Source: Excoecaria cochinchinensis
Taxonomy: Eukaryota; Streptophyta; Magnoliopsida; Malpighiales; Euphorbiaceae
DNA length: 64,000 nt
Assembly (NCBI GenBank): GCA_947683425.1
Contig: CANTUQ010000070.1
Coordinates: 7,395,501 to 7,459,500 of the forward strand
Direction: 5' to 3'
A program made the position numbers and the translations under genes. The notes under the pieces are model-generated. The model did no database searches and had not been told where the DNA came from. It worked only from the letters and a program-made list of their open reading frames with translations. Shown piece after piece: positions 50,786-60,920 of the stretch; the first letter of the stretch is position 1, and the number at the start of each line of letters is the position of its first letter.

Positions 50786-51704
50786 GTTTTTATGTATTAT
50801 CCCGCATTTATCACTGGTATGTCCTTTTGGGGACATTATTTCGATTTTAGTTTCAAAAATATTAAAAAAATATACTATTTCAAATATTATTATGATATTT
50901 CTCATAGTTTAGTTTGTTTGTTACCTAAATGATTTTGATAAAAGAAAAGGCACATTATCATGAAAGGGCTTAAAACTTTAAATTTAGCATTTAGCATAGG
51001 TGACTATATTTAATTTGCAATAATAATAATAATAGGAGGAATTCTTCACCTGGCTCTCCTCTTAATGTGTTCAATTTTTATGAAGAGTCTATTGATCTTA
51101 TATTTATTACTCCCTCCACGACTAAGATAATAGTTGCATTATCTTAATCTTACAAAAATATACTATGATTGAACATAATAACTTCTTCTATATTCTCTTT
51201 TTTATGTCATCATTAATTTTTCATTTTTCAGTTCTTTTAAGAACATTTTAACCATAAAATTGGTTCAAATGTATTGAAAAATCTTAGATTTGAATCTTTA
51301 CTCCTCTTCTGCTATATAAAAAAATTATTAATTTTCTATTAACTTTACTCTATCTCACTTCATTAATATAAGAGTAAAATTTGAAAAAGAAAAAAAAACT
51401 AATTAATTATTTAATAATTTTATAAATGTAATTACCAAAGAAGGATAATCAATCCTTTTCAAGTTTTTTTTATTTTGCTACACCGTAAATTTATGCACAC
51501 TGGTACAAGTTTACAAGTTGAAAGAATAGCAAATTTTGCCATAAATCCCCAATACACACTGTAATGCTTTGATACATTGCAATGGCTAATTATATGATAA
51601 TTTCCAATAACTAGTACATTCCAATACAAAAACTCAGTCCCACTTCCAACATTAAATCCAAATTACAAAAAGAATTAGCAAAATTATAGACAATTAATTC
51701 AAAC
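50786..51704. other. Spacer and 3' UTR region of the ATP synthase delta gene
   Basis: AT-rich sequence. A TACTCCCTCCACGACTAAG word near 51109 looks like one MITE end, but I could not pair it confidently with a second end. Confidence 0.45.
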
Positions 51705-52451
51705 TCAAGCAGTAAATTGAATGTCACCCAAATCAATTTGAGAAGCAATTTCTTCCAATTGTTTCCTCACACTCAAATCAATCAACTTAGACCCAGAGCT
51801 TCCATACCTCACAGTGAATCCAGCCACCAAGCTCGCATCAATCAGAGTCTTGATCCTCACATTCTTCGCTCCTGTTAGCTTCTGCACTTGCTTCGCTATC
51901 TGAGCCAAGTGCTGCGACTCCAATTTCACCACTGAGCTCACAATCGCCAGCTCCGTATCCGTTAATCTATTATACACCATCTCGAATTCCTTCACTATAT
52001 CTTTCACCAAATCGATCCGCTTCGCGTCCACCAATATGTTCAAGAAATTCGCCGTGTGCGGCTGAAGCTCCAATGATTTCGTGATTTCGTCAATCACTTG
52101 GCGCTTCTTCTCCGGGTCCACCGTCGGATTCGAGAAGAAATCAAGCACTTGCGGATCCTTGAATAGCTTCTCGATTTTCTCAACGTCGGCAGCGGTGGCA
52201 TCTAGAGTGTTGTTTGACTTGGCCACGTCTGCCAGAGCTAATGCGTAACTGCCTGCGGCAGTTGCTGACATTTTTGCTCCAGTGGCGCCGCCGCGAGCTC
52301 GGGTGTTAACGGTGGTGGACAGGTGGAGAGAAGGGAAAGAGGCGGAGAAGGACAGGCGTATCGGTTTGCGAGATGAAATGATTGTTGAGAGTCGTGCTGA
52401 GGGTGGAATTTTGGACTGGAGAGAGATGAGAGTATTCTGAAGAGCTGCCAT
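51705..52451 (-). CDS. ATPD: ATP synthase subunit delta, chloroplast precursor
   Basis: A single-exon frame of 248 residues encoding the stalk subunit that links F1 to the peripheral stator of the thylakoid ATP synthase (bacterial delta, mitochondrial OSCP). The first ~60 residues (MAALQNTLISLQSK..., rich in Ser, Arg and Thr, few acidic) form a plastid transit peptide. The mature part starts near MSATAAGSYALALADVA, a conserved first helix. It ends with the OSCP/delta signature LIDASLVAGFTVRYGSSG followed by SVRKQLEEI. Length matches plant homologues. The ATG at 52451 is the first Met fitting the transit peptide; overlapping frames upstream have different phase. A TGGGCC site II motif lies at 52680-52685, about 230 bases upstream of the gene. 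Confidence 0.96.
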   Translation of the reverse strand: MAALQNTLISLQSKIPPSARLSTIISSRKPIRLSFSASFPSLHLSTTVNTRARGGATGAKMSATAAGSYALALADVAKSNNTLDATAADVEKIEKLFKDPQVLDFFSNPTVDPEKKRQVIDEITKSLELQPHTANFLNILVDAKRIDLVKDIVKEFEMVYNRLTDTELAIVSSVVKLESQHLAQIAKQVQKLTGAKNVRIKTLIDASLVAGFTVRYGSSGSKLIDLSVRKQLEEIASQIDLGDIQFTA

Positions 52452-52889
52452 TGACGGTGGCGAATAGGCGGAGAGAGAGAGAGAGAGAGGGGAGAGGATT
52501 GTGGTAGTGAAAATGGTTGGGAATGGTGGTGGAGGAGTAAAGTGAGTTTTGATGGAATTGAACGGTGGAGATGTAGAGGATGGAAGAATGGACGGTGAAG
52601 GGAGAGGAGGTTATCTTGTGAGAAGACAACCGTAGCCACTTAGAAATTGAGAGGAGATAAGGAAATTGACCAATGTGGGTGGGCCTTAATAGTGAAGGGA
52701 GACCACCAAATTATTTATAATTTCCTTTCTAAAATATTTTCACAAAAAACTGATTTCACGGAGGGTTTGTATGATATATATAAATATAAGATGGTCCGAT
52801 TCTGAATTTTCTCTCATAGTAAATTGTAATTTATTCTAGTTACATTGATGATGGACCTTTTACTCGGGCTATGCATACAATGACATGTG

Positions 52890-53133
52890 GGGGTGAGCAT
52901 GGACCGGCCGGTAGGGGTGAGAAAAAAAACCGATGGACTCGATTAACCGAAAAAAAAATCAAAATCGAACCGATGGACTGATTAACCGATTGTAATGAAC
53001 TGGTTAATGGTTAATGTTTTGCAAAAACCGATATTAATGGACTAGTTAATGGTTTTTGACTCATGTGACTGGTTAACCAAACCGAAATCGAATTTTTAGT
53101 TAATTTATTAATTTTTTAATAATTTATAACAAT
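52890..53133. mobile_element. Non-autonomous hAT-like element end, adjoining the truncated retrotransposon
   Basis: It starts GGGGTGAGCATGGACCGG, a form typical of hAT element termini. It then repeats ACCGATGGACT, GATTAACCGA and CTGGTTAATGG words. No second terminus is found before the retrotransposon sequence begins at about 53148. Confidence 0.4.
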
Positions 53134-53138
53134 TTATC

Positions 53139-56100
53139 CTAATTTGTAAAGCTTTTGACCCTCTCGGCTGTGATGGTGGCTACTGGTTCGGCCTCAATCC
53201 ATTTGTAGAAGTGGTCTACTGCTACTATAAGGAACTTCATCTGCTTTTTGCCTTGGGGAAAAGGTCCTAAGATGTCCATCCCCCACTGGTCGAACGGCCA
53301 TGCAACTCCGATCGGATGCTGGTCTGCTCCACGCTGCCTTATGATCCTGCCATGTATTTGGCATTGCGGGCATATCCTTACTTTCTCCTGGGCGTCTTTA
53401 AGCATACTAGGCCAGTAATATCCCGTCTGAAGGGCCTTTCTCGCCATGGCCCTGCTTGCCTCATGCGCCCCGCATATGCCTTCGTGGAGCTCTCTGAGGA
53501 TATAGTCTCCCTCTTCCTCCGTCACGCACTTGAGCCAAGGGTGGCTGAAAGCTTTTTTGTACAGATCACCGTTAATGATGGAGTAATTGAGAGATTTTCG
53601 AGATACCTTTCGAGCTTCTTCTTTGTCCTTGGGCAGATGCCCTGTTTGAAGGAACTGAGCGATCGGGCTCATCCAGGTTTCATTCTCTTGATCAATCTCC
53701 ATCATTTCTGGTTCGTCTAGAGAGGAGGAAGTTTGGTCGACAACGGCAATGTTTTCCTCTATGACGCTTTGTGCGGAAGCAGACATCTTAGCTAGCCGAT
53801 CGGCTTCCGCAGTTTGGTCTCTCGGGACTTTTTGTAGTACCCATTCCGACCCAGCCTCTTCCAATTTTGCGAAAGCAGTTTTGACTTTGGCCAGGTACTG
53901 GATCATTGTGGCTTCTCGTGCTTCGAAAGTCCCCAAAACTTGGCTGGTCACCAACTGAGAGTCACTCCTGATGGCTACTGACTCCGGTCGGATGGCATGG
54001 AGCAGTCTCAGCCCTTGAAGGAGCGCCTCGTACTCTGCCACATTATTAGAAGCTTTAAAATTAAGCTTTATGGCGTACCTTATTGTGATGCCCAGAGGGC
54101 CTTTTATTACTATACCGACGCCTCCTCGAGTGTCGTTTGCTGCGCCGTCCACTGTCATTTCCCAATTTTGTGGCTTGGGCTGACTTTGTGATTCCTCACC
54201 CGCAAATTCAGCTATGAAATCTGCTAGAGCTTGGGCTTTAATTGCTTTTCTGGGCTCATACCTGACGTCCCAGGATTGTAGATTAATTGCCCATCCCACC
54301 ATTTTGCCTTCTAGATCGGGTGTCTGGAGTATCTTTCTCAGAGGATGGCCCGATCGGACGACAATTGTGTGTGCCTCGAAGTATGGTCTCAGCTTCCTTG
54401 CACACATCATGAGAGCAATAATAAGCTGCTCAACCGGCCCTTTTCTTATATCTGCACCTCTCAGTACTTCACTTACATAGTACACGGGTAGCTGTTGAGT
54501 GTCTTCCTCTCGGACCAGTGCACCTGCAACAGCTTCCTTAGAGGTGGCTAAATATAGGTACAGATTTTCACCTGGTATCGGTCGGCTAAGCAGCGGTGGG
54601 TTTGTGAGGAATGCCTTCAATTCTTCAAAGGCTTGCTGGCAGTCTTCTCCCCAGACAAAAGTTTCACTCTTCCTCAGCTTTTTAAAGAAAGGGGTGCAGC
54701 GCTTGGCTGAAGAGGAGATGAATCGTCCTAAGGCTGTTATCCTTCCGTTCAGCTTCTGGACGTCTTTGATGTTCCTGGGGGGTTGCATCTCGAGGATGGC
54801 CTTTATCTTTTCTGGATTTGCCTCAATCCCTCGTTGAGAGACTAGGAATCCCAAAAATTTTCCTGATGGTACCCCGAAGACGCACTTCTCGGGGTTGAGC
54901 TTCATCTGGAATTTATTTAGAGTGTCAAAAACTCTTGCCAGATCGGCTGGATGTTCTTCGGCGCTTCGGCTCTTGACGATCATGTCGTCGACATATACTT
55001 CGACATTCTGCCAGATCTGGTATTTGAAAATCTTGTTCATTAGACGCTGATATGTGGCCCCAGCATTTTTGAGTCCGAACGGCATCATCCTATAGCAGAA
55101 CGTCCCGTCGTCTGTTATGAAGCTTGTTTTCTCCTGATCCAGGAGCCACATCAGGATTTGGTGGTAGCCAGCATATGCGTCTAACAGAGAGTAAATGGCG
55201 TGACATGCTGTGGCGTCTACCAACTGGTCTATGCTGGGCAGGGGGTAGCTGTCTTTGGGACACGCCTTGTTGAGATCGGTGAAGTCTACACACATCCGCA
55301 GCTTGCCAGACTTCTTTTTGACCAACACCACGTTGGCCAGCCATTCTGGATAGTCTACCTCTCGGATGGTTCCGGTCTTGAGTAGCCTATCCACCTCTTC
55401 AGAAATGAACTTCCTCCGATCGGGTGCGTGCCTTCTTAGCTTTTGACGGATCGGAGGGAAGTTTGGGTCCACATTTAATTTGTGGGTGATGATTTTGGGG
55501 TCTACCCCAGAGATATCTTCTGGCTTCCAGGCGAAGGTTGCTTGATTGATGGTCAAGACATGCATGATGGCTTCTTCAGTTTCTTTATCCATGCTTCTCC
55601 CCACCTGAACATTTTTGCCTTTATTTAGCGACCTGGCCTTTGTCGCCTCGGCTGGGTCCATTCTGGGCCTTTCCGCCTGCTCTTGCTGCTCGAGGCCGGG
55701 CTCTACGACCATCGCTTTTCGCTGCTGCCTTATCATGGTGATGTAAGCCTCCCTGGATGCTTTCTGGTCACCTCTCAAGATGGCGACGCCTCCTGTGGTT
55801 GGTATCTTCATCACCATGTAGCGGATGGAGGTCACAGCTCCGGTCTGGAAAAGCAATGGCCTGCCAAAAATGGCATTGTGGGCAAATGTCATGTCAATAA
55901 CCATGAAAATTACCTTACAAGCGTGGGCTATCGCCTCTTGGCCCAGCTCGACAAAGAGCTCTACAGATCCCACAACGGGAATAGTGGCGTTGCCCAGGCC
56001 GATCAGAGGAGTGGCGTTCGGCTTCAGCTCTCCGATCGGAAGTCCCATGGCTCGGTAGGCCTGGAGAGTTAGGACATTGACAGCACTACCGTTGTCCACC

Positions 56101-58040
56101 AAAATTCTCTTTACATTGAAATTATTTATCCGAGCTCTTACAACGAGAGCGTCCTCATGGGGAAATAAGACGTCTCGTGCGTCTTCGCTGGAAATGGTGA
56201 CTGAGGCAGGCTGCTCTGCTTGGCGGGAGAGGTAAACGCCTTTTCCTTTCCCTTTTTTAGGGAGATCCTCTCCGTAGGACGACCCTCCAGTGATCACGTT
56301 TATTACCCCTGCATATGGCCTTCCTGGATCAGCATTTCTGGGGTTTCTCCGCTCATCATCGTCTGAGTCAGGATCATCCCTTCGAGGCTTTGGCTGTCTG
56401 CAGGGTTCATCCCCTCCTGCCGGGCCTATGAATCTTCTGAGGGCCCCACGGCGTATTAGCCTTTCAATTTCCTTTTTGAGTGAGGTGCACTCATCGGTCA
56501 GATGCCTGACATCTTTGTGGAAATCACAAAATTTGCTTGGGTCCCTCACACCTCGGCTTTTTGCAGAGAGGTCCCTGGGCCAGTTGACTTTGTGATGCCT
56601 CTCTTTGATCCACATCAGCACCGCAGTCAGGGTAGCGTTGAGAGGTGTGTACGTCCTCTCCGCCTGATCGTCCGGACGTGTGTTCCGGTCTTTTCCCGAT
56701 CCTCTGGCCTGTCCTGAATTTCTGGAACTTTGAGCTCCGTCGTGGCCTCTAGCTGTCCGATCGGCAGTGGGGGCTCTTTGAGTAGAGCGATTGTCCGGGT
56801 ACTGCAGGCGGTCCAGAATGCTGGTCCTTCCTCTTCTGCTGGATCTAAGTGCATCATCCAGCTGGATGTGCTGCCTTGCCCTCTCCATGAGCTCAGCAAA
56901 ACTGGATGGGGGTTTTGTTGTAAGTGACTCAAAGAGTGGTCGGTCAGTGATGCCCCCTGATAAGGCGGTAGTCGCCATCTCCACACTGACATTTCTAACC
57001 TCAGACATTGTAGCCTGAAACCTGTCGATGTAGTCTCGAAGACTTTCATCTGTCCTTTGGTAAAGGTTGCACAGGTCGTTCACCGTCTTAGGCGCGCGCG
57101 TTTGCACGATGAACCTCGTGGTGAACAGCTCTCTTAACTGTCTGAATGACGTAATTGATCCCAGAGGTAGCTCATGGAACCACGTCAAGGCGTCCCCTCC
57201 CAGGGTGGTAGGGAAAACCCTACAGGCTATTCTTTCGTCATAAGTATAGACCTGTACCTTGGTTAAGTACTCGGCCAGATGTGTGGTAGGGTCAGTTTTG
57301 CCCGTATACCTTTCCATAACCACATCTCGCCACCTGGGGGGGAGCTCAGCATCGGTGATTTCCCTGCAGAAAGGGGAGGTTGTATTCCCGCAGGTGTTTC
57401 CTTCGAATGCGCCTCTTTTGGGCGCGAGGACACCAAACTGCTTGAGCTTCTGCATAAACCATTGGTCCCGTTTATTCAGCGGGTTCTGTTTGCTCAGGGT
57501 CGTGGCGGTAGACTCGTCCCTGTGCTTTCTCATTTGGCTGCGGTTTGGGGTGCACATGTGGGACACGTCGTCCCTGATGGACGGAGTGGCGGACCTGTGG
57601 CTGTATGGAGAGGCCCTACTTGCAGACATTATCTGCTTCCCCTTGTCACTCTTTCCTGGGGTCCTGATCGCACTTTTCCTGGTTCCCTGAGCTCGGGACT
57701 CATTAATAATGATTCCCTTATTCCTGTTTCTCCTGAAGTCTTCGCCGGCGAGGAAATCCTCTTGGGCTCTTTCAGAAACATCTGGCATCTTACCCTTTTT
57801 CAGAGTCTGGATGATACTTTTAGTAAAATCACTGAGGATAGCGCGCATATCTCTCACAGTGATGGGGGTGTCCTCTGGTTGCCTTGTAGTGGCATTGTCA
57901 AATTCGGGAAGGAGGTTGGTCCTCATGGGGGACCTGGTGGGCGCTGCCCTCCTTCTCGAGGTGCCTGAAATGGCACGAGTGTCGTCATCATGGTCATGGT
58001 CCATGGGGGTTGTATTCTCGTTGGATCTTGAGTTCGACAT
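53139..58040 (-). CDS. Tat-type gag-pol polyprotein, open but truncated in the integrase core
   Basis: 1,633 codons without a stop. Order from the N-terminus: basic gag leader; capsid (RYTGKTDPTTHLAEYLTKV, GDALTWFHELPLGSI); a CxxH/C-type segment (CDFHKDVRHLTDEC); aspartic protease (ILVDNGSAVNVL, active-site D); reverse transcriptase (SLLDAYAGYHQI, MMPFGLKNAGATYQRLM, VYVDDMIVKS); Ty3-type RNase H; a second, archaeal-like RNase H (MTVDGAANDTRGGVGIVI, YEALLQGLRL, IRSDSQLV); integrase zinc finger (CPQCQIHG) and the first catalytic Asp (QWGMDILGP). The frame ends VKSFTN-stop. The last residues and stop come from flanking DNA, and the remaining catalytic Asp and Glu are absent. Gag, protease and RT look undamaged. 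Confidence 0.92.
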   Translation of the reverse strand: MSNSRSNENTTPMDHDHDDDTRAISGTSRRRAAPTRSPMRTNLLPEFDNATTRQPEDTPITVRDMRAILSDFTKSIIQTLKKGKMPDVSERAQEDFLAGEDFRRNRNKGIIINESRAQGTRKSAIRTPGKSDKGKQIMSASRASPYSHRSATPSIRDDVSHMCTPNRSQMRKHRDESTATTLSKQNPLNKRDQWFMQKLKQFGVLAPKRGAFEGNTCGNTTSPFCREITDAELPPRWRDVVMERYTGKTDPTTHLAEYLTKVQVYTYDERIACRVFPTTLGGDALTWFHELPLGSITSFRQLRELFTTRFIVQTRAPKTVNDLCNLYQRTDESLRDYIDRFQATMSEVRNVSVEMATTALSGGITDRPLFESLTTKPPSSFAELMERARQHIQLDDALRSSRRGRTSILDRLQYPDNRSTQRAPTADRTARGHDGAQSSRNSGQARGSGKDRNTRPDDQAERTYTPLNATLTAVLMWIKERHHKVNWPRDLSAKSRGVRDPSKFCDFHKDVRHLTDECTSLKKEIERLIRRGALRRFIGPAGGDEPCRQPKPRRDDPDSDDDERRNPRNADPGRPYAGVINVITGGSSYGEDLPKKGKGKGVYLSRQAEQPASVTISSEDARDVLFPHEDALVVRARINNFNVKRILVDNGSAVNVLTLQAYRAMGLPIGELKPNATPLIGLGNATIPVVGSVELFVELGQEAIAHACKVIFMVIDMTFAHNAIFGRPLLFQTGAVTSIRYMVMKIPTTGGVAILRGDQKASREAYITMIRQQRKAMVVEPGLEQQEQAERPRMDPAEATKARSLNKGKNVQVGRSMDKETEEAIMHVLTINQATFAWKPEDISGVDPKIITHKLNVDPNFPPIRQKLRRHAPDRRKFISEEVDRLLKTGTIREVDYPEWLANVVLVKKKSGKLRMCVDFTDLNKACPKDSYPLPSIDQLVDATACHAIYSLLDAYAGYHQILMWLLDQEKTSFITDDGTFCYRMMPFGLKNAGATYQRLMNKIFKYQIWQNVEVYVDDMIVKSRSAEEHPADLARVFDTLNKFQMKLNPEKCVFGVPSGKFLGFLVSQRGIEANPEKIKAILEMQPPRNIKDVQKLNGRITALGRFISSSAKRCTPFFKKLRKSETFVWGEDCQQAFEELKAFLTNPPLLSRPIPGENLYLYLATSKEAVAGALVREEDTQQLPVYYVSEVLRGADIRKGPVEQLIIALMMCARKLRPYFEAHTIVVRSGHPLRKILQTPDLEGKMVGWAINLQSWDVRYEPRKAIKAQALADFIAEFAGEESQSQPKPQNWEMTVDGAANDTRGGVGIVIKGPLGITIRYAIKLNFKASNNVAEYEALLQGLRLLHAIRPESVAIRSDSQLVTSQVLGTFEAREATMIQYLAKVKTAFAKLEEAGSEWVLQKVPRDQTAEADRLAKMSASAQSVIEENIAVVDQTSSSLDEPEMMEIDQENETWMSPIAQFLQTGHLPKDKEEARKVSRKSLNYSIINGDLYKKAFSHPWLKCVTEEEGDYILRELHEGICGAHEASRAMARKALQTGYYWPSMLKDAQEKVRICPQCQIHGRIIRQRGADQHPIGVAWPFDQWGMDILGPFPQGKKQMKFLIVAVDHFYKWIEAEPVATITAERVKSFTN

Positions 58041-58058
58041 CTCTCAACGAAAGCACCA
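58041..58058 (-). other. Primer-binding site of the Tat-type element
   Basis: On the minus strand, TGGTGCTTTCGTTGAGAG begins two bases after the LTR end. The TGG start fits pairing with a tRNA CCA end. I do not assign the tRNA. Confidence 0.55.
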
Positions 58059-58060
58059 AA

Positions 58061-58526
58061 TGATAAATCCAAGAAAGTCTTTATCTGTAGGAGAGAGTCG
58101 ATCCGATCGGATGAGATAACCCTGCAATAAGAAGAGTCCGGTCGGACCAGGCGTGAGCACTCCGAAGCTTAAGTTAGTAGCTTAGAGAGAGAATGTGCTT
58201 TAGAGAGATAATGCTGTGAATTCAATACCTGGTGCCATCGTTGGCTGGGCTATTTATATGAGATAGTTGAGGGGCACTTGAGTGCCTGGGGCGTGATTAC
58301 TGGCTGTCAGAGTAGGTATTCGGCGACATGACAAGGAGCAGGTGGTAGACATGGGCGCTGCCTTGTGTCAGGCGGCTGATGGGACTGGCGGTCACATCAG
58401 CCGATCGGGCATGTGCGCTGCCTAGGAGCTCGTGTCTGATACCTTTGGCTGATGGGTTTTGGGCCTTGCCAGTTGGATGGGCCGACTAGATGGGTCTTAG
58501 AGCAAATGATATTTGCTGGGTTATCA
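58061..58526 (-). repeat. 5' LTR of the Tat-type element
   Basis: 466 bp. On the minus strand it starts TGATAACCCAGC and ends GGATTTATCA, giving TGATAA/TTATCA inverted ends. A TATA box (ATATAAATAGCCC, plus-strand position about 58247-58259) marks the promoter. It is the only LTR present. Confidence 0.82.
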
Positions 58527-58949
58527 GTTAGGATTCGGGTAAAAAAAATAACAATAAAACCCTAATCCTGGATTTTCACAAAAATATCATATAAAAGTGA
58601 AACTCTTTACAAAAAATTACTGCCCGAACTTCCAAATTTCAAAAATACTTTTTTTTTTTGAAGAAAATTCAAATTTTAAAAATACCACTCTTTATTAAGA
58701 GATCTATTTTTATTGAAAATTTTCCTTTTTTTCTACTCTTATTTTTACTTAGTTTAACGTAAACTTATCAGCTTTCAAATGATTTTTTTTAGTCACATTC
58801 TGTATTTTTTCAAGAGTTCAAATTTTGGATATGAATCTATAACTATATTGGAACAACTCTTTAAAAAAGATTTAATATATTATGAAAGATGATAAAACAT
58901 ATAGCTTAAATATATCGTGAACATCTAGATAGACCGAGTTGCAATATTG
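58527..58949. other. Spacer, no gene seen
   Basis: AT-rich flank of the Tat-type element. Nothing recognised. Confidence 0.45.
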
Positions 58950-59425
58950 AAAATTATGAATGATCACGGAACGGGACGGGGGCGGGGAATGGCTTCCCAC
59001 CTACTGCCCCGCCCTCGGTAGGATTACGGGGGAAAATTTCCCCCATCCCTGCCCCGGCGGAGATCCCGTCCCCGATCAAAAATTATTTTTTTAAAAAAAA
59101 ATCAATTATAACTAAAATATAATATTTACAATTAATTATAATTAAAATACAACATTTAATAATTGAAAAATCTAAATTCAATCACAAATCAAATTAATAT
59201 AAAATTTCACAATCAACAAAACTAAAATTAAATATAATTTAAAAGTAAATTATGTAAATATAATTACTAAATTTTAGGGTAGGGAAAATTTCAGGGCGGT
59301 GGCCGGGGCGGAGACCAGAATCCCCGCCCCCGCCTCGAATTCTAAATTGAGGAATATTTTTTCCCAACTCCTGCCCCCACGGGATAAATTTTCAGGAATT
59401 TCCCGCCCCATAATCATCCCTAGTT
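58950..59425. mobile_element. Non-autonomous element with GC-rich subterminal inverted repeats
   Basis: The left arm (58958-59085) starts ATGATCACGGAACGGGACGG and continues with GGGGCGGGGAATG. The right arm (59280-59425), read in reverse, starts TAGGGATGATTATGGGGCGG and continues GGGAAATTCC. The two arms are inverted relatives around an AT-rich core. Flanks TTGAAAAT and GTTGAAAT may be a decayed target duplication. No coding capacity. Confidence 0.6.
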
Positions 59426-59439
59426 GAAATCCATATAAT

Positions 59440-59860
59440 GCAATTTGATCTACCAATATAGACTATATGGTACACCATTTTACATTTAAAAAATTCATAC
59501 TAGTTAATTCGGCATACCAATAAATAATATGGTATATTCGCTAGTATACTGATAAAGGCATTTTTGAAATGAAAACAACGCACTTCGATATATCACAGTG
59601 TACCTATAGGTATAACAAATTTTAGAATTGAAAATTTATGTTCACTTTGGTATACGTATGTAGATATGGTATACTTATTGGTATACTAAACTGTATTCTT
59701 ATAATTCCTAACTTGAATTTAATATACTAATGTCCACTCTATGTTATATTTAATTACAGTCTCAAAATTACATGCTTACACTTCGACATATCTATGTATT
59801 CGAAAGTACGTGAGTCGGATACCAAAATGAGTAGTTAATATAATTGATAAATCTGAAAAC
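59440..59860. repeat. Dispersed repeat rich in GGTATA/TATACC motifs, copy 2
   Basis: Repeated words ATGGTATA, TTGGTATAC, GCATACCAATA and TTCACTTTGGTATACG, like the stretch at 16080-16510. Not coding. The family is unknown to me. Confidence 0.4.
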
Positions 59861-60437
59861 TATTATCATGCAGTAAATTAAAGTATAGAAAACTACATAC
59901 CAAAGATGTTAGAATGTTTTGGGGCTCAAAACTAGCACAATAATCACCAATCAAAGACGGGACCTTCAACTTGATAAAAAATTATTGTGGTGCGAGTGGA
60001 GAGAAAATTTAAGAGCTAATCACACCAACACAAAGAGCGATTTTTAAATATTTATTTTAGGATTAGTCAGATTTATTTAGAAGTTTTGGAGGATTTGATG
60101 TAACCCAATTTAAAGTAATTGTTAGGATCCCACTATTTGTTAATTTGATTTTAATAAACCATAATAACGGTCCTCCATGCTTTGTTGTTCTTTAGTAAGT
60201 GAGAAAGTTTAAGTTTTGAATTTCAACTTGGATGAATATGAGCTATAGGCACGTTGGAAGTTTTGGGCATTTTAAGAATTTAAGAATGTAGGCCTCTAGT
60301 TTTAATTTGTTATAATGTAAAAAGTGGTATTTTTAAAAATTTAAATCTAAAAAACATATATTTTTAAAATTCAAAAATGAAAAATCTACTTTTAAAAAGG
60401 CTAAAAATTAAATTAAAAGGAAGTAGGCCTTTGAAAT
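59861..60437. other. Spacer, no gene seen
   Basis: Mixed AT-rich sequence upstream of the IST1-like promoter. No coding segments or element ends recognised. Confidence 0.45.
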
Positions 60438-60514
60438 TGGGCTGATGAATATGGGCATGGGCTTAAAGTCTGCTTCTGAAATAATTGAAGAAGGACCACT
60501 AAGAGAAGTGGGCT
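60438..60514 (+). promoter_or_regulatory. Site II-type motifs upstream of the IST1-like gene
   Basis: Three TGGGCT motifs at 60438-60443, 60458-60463 and 60509-60514. A 5' UTR exon ends near 60675 (TTGCTG|GTAATT), and its partner acceptor (GATCTCGTAG) lies at about 60901-60910, ten bases before the ATG. Confidence 0.45.
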
Positions 60515-60920
60515 GGCCGACGGAGAAACATCACCGGAAGCGTTTGGCCCCACAAAATTCAATCATCAATCAATCTAATAATATCTTAGCTCACAACTTT
60601 GAAAAATTAATCAAATAATATTGAACTCAAACATCAAAAGAATCCTTCGATCTTAAGGAAGCTTGTCTTTGCTGGTAATTACGCGTCTGTTAATTGTAGC
60701 AGGTATATATTTTTATAATTTTTTAATCATTTCTAAGTTCTTTTCTCTTTTGTCATCTTTCAATTGTCCTCTGATTTTTTTCAATTCAAGAGAATCGGAG
60801 ATTTCATTTACCCATTTTCACTGTCTTTCTTCTCATCTGTATAATTCTTTTTTAAGAATTAAAGATTTTTTGTAATTAGGAGGTCTGATTGCTGTTTTTC
60901 TGATCTCGTAGCAAAGAATC

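Larger units (their letters stand above)
53139..58526 (-). mobile_element. Ty3/gypsy retrotransposon, Tat lineage, truncated in integrase
   Basis: On the minus strand the order is LTR (58526-58061), primer-binding site, and one long gag-pol frame (58040-53139). No second LTR, polypurine tract or rest of the integrase follows; the element stops abruptly near 53148. The dual RNase H arrangement and YVDDM-type RT place it in the Tat group (Retand/Ogre relatives). GC content is clearly higher than in neighbouring DNA. Confidence 0.92.

Noticed and set aside
57279..57968. A 229-codon plus-strand frame and many similar ones at 53316-58119
   Set aside because: Antisense shadows of the GC-richer Tat gag-pol frame on the minus strand.
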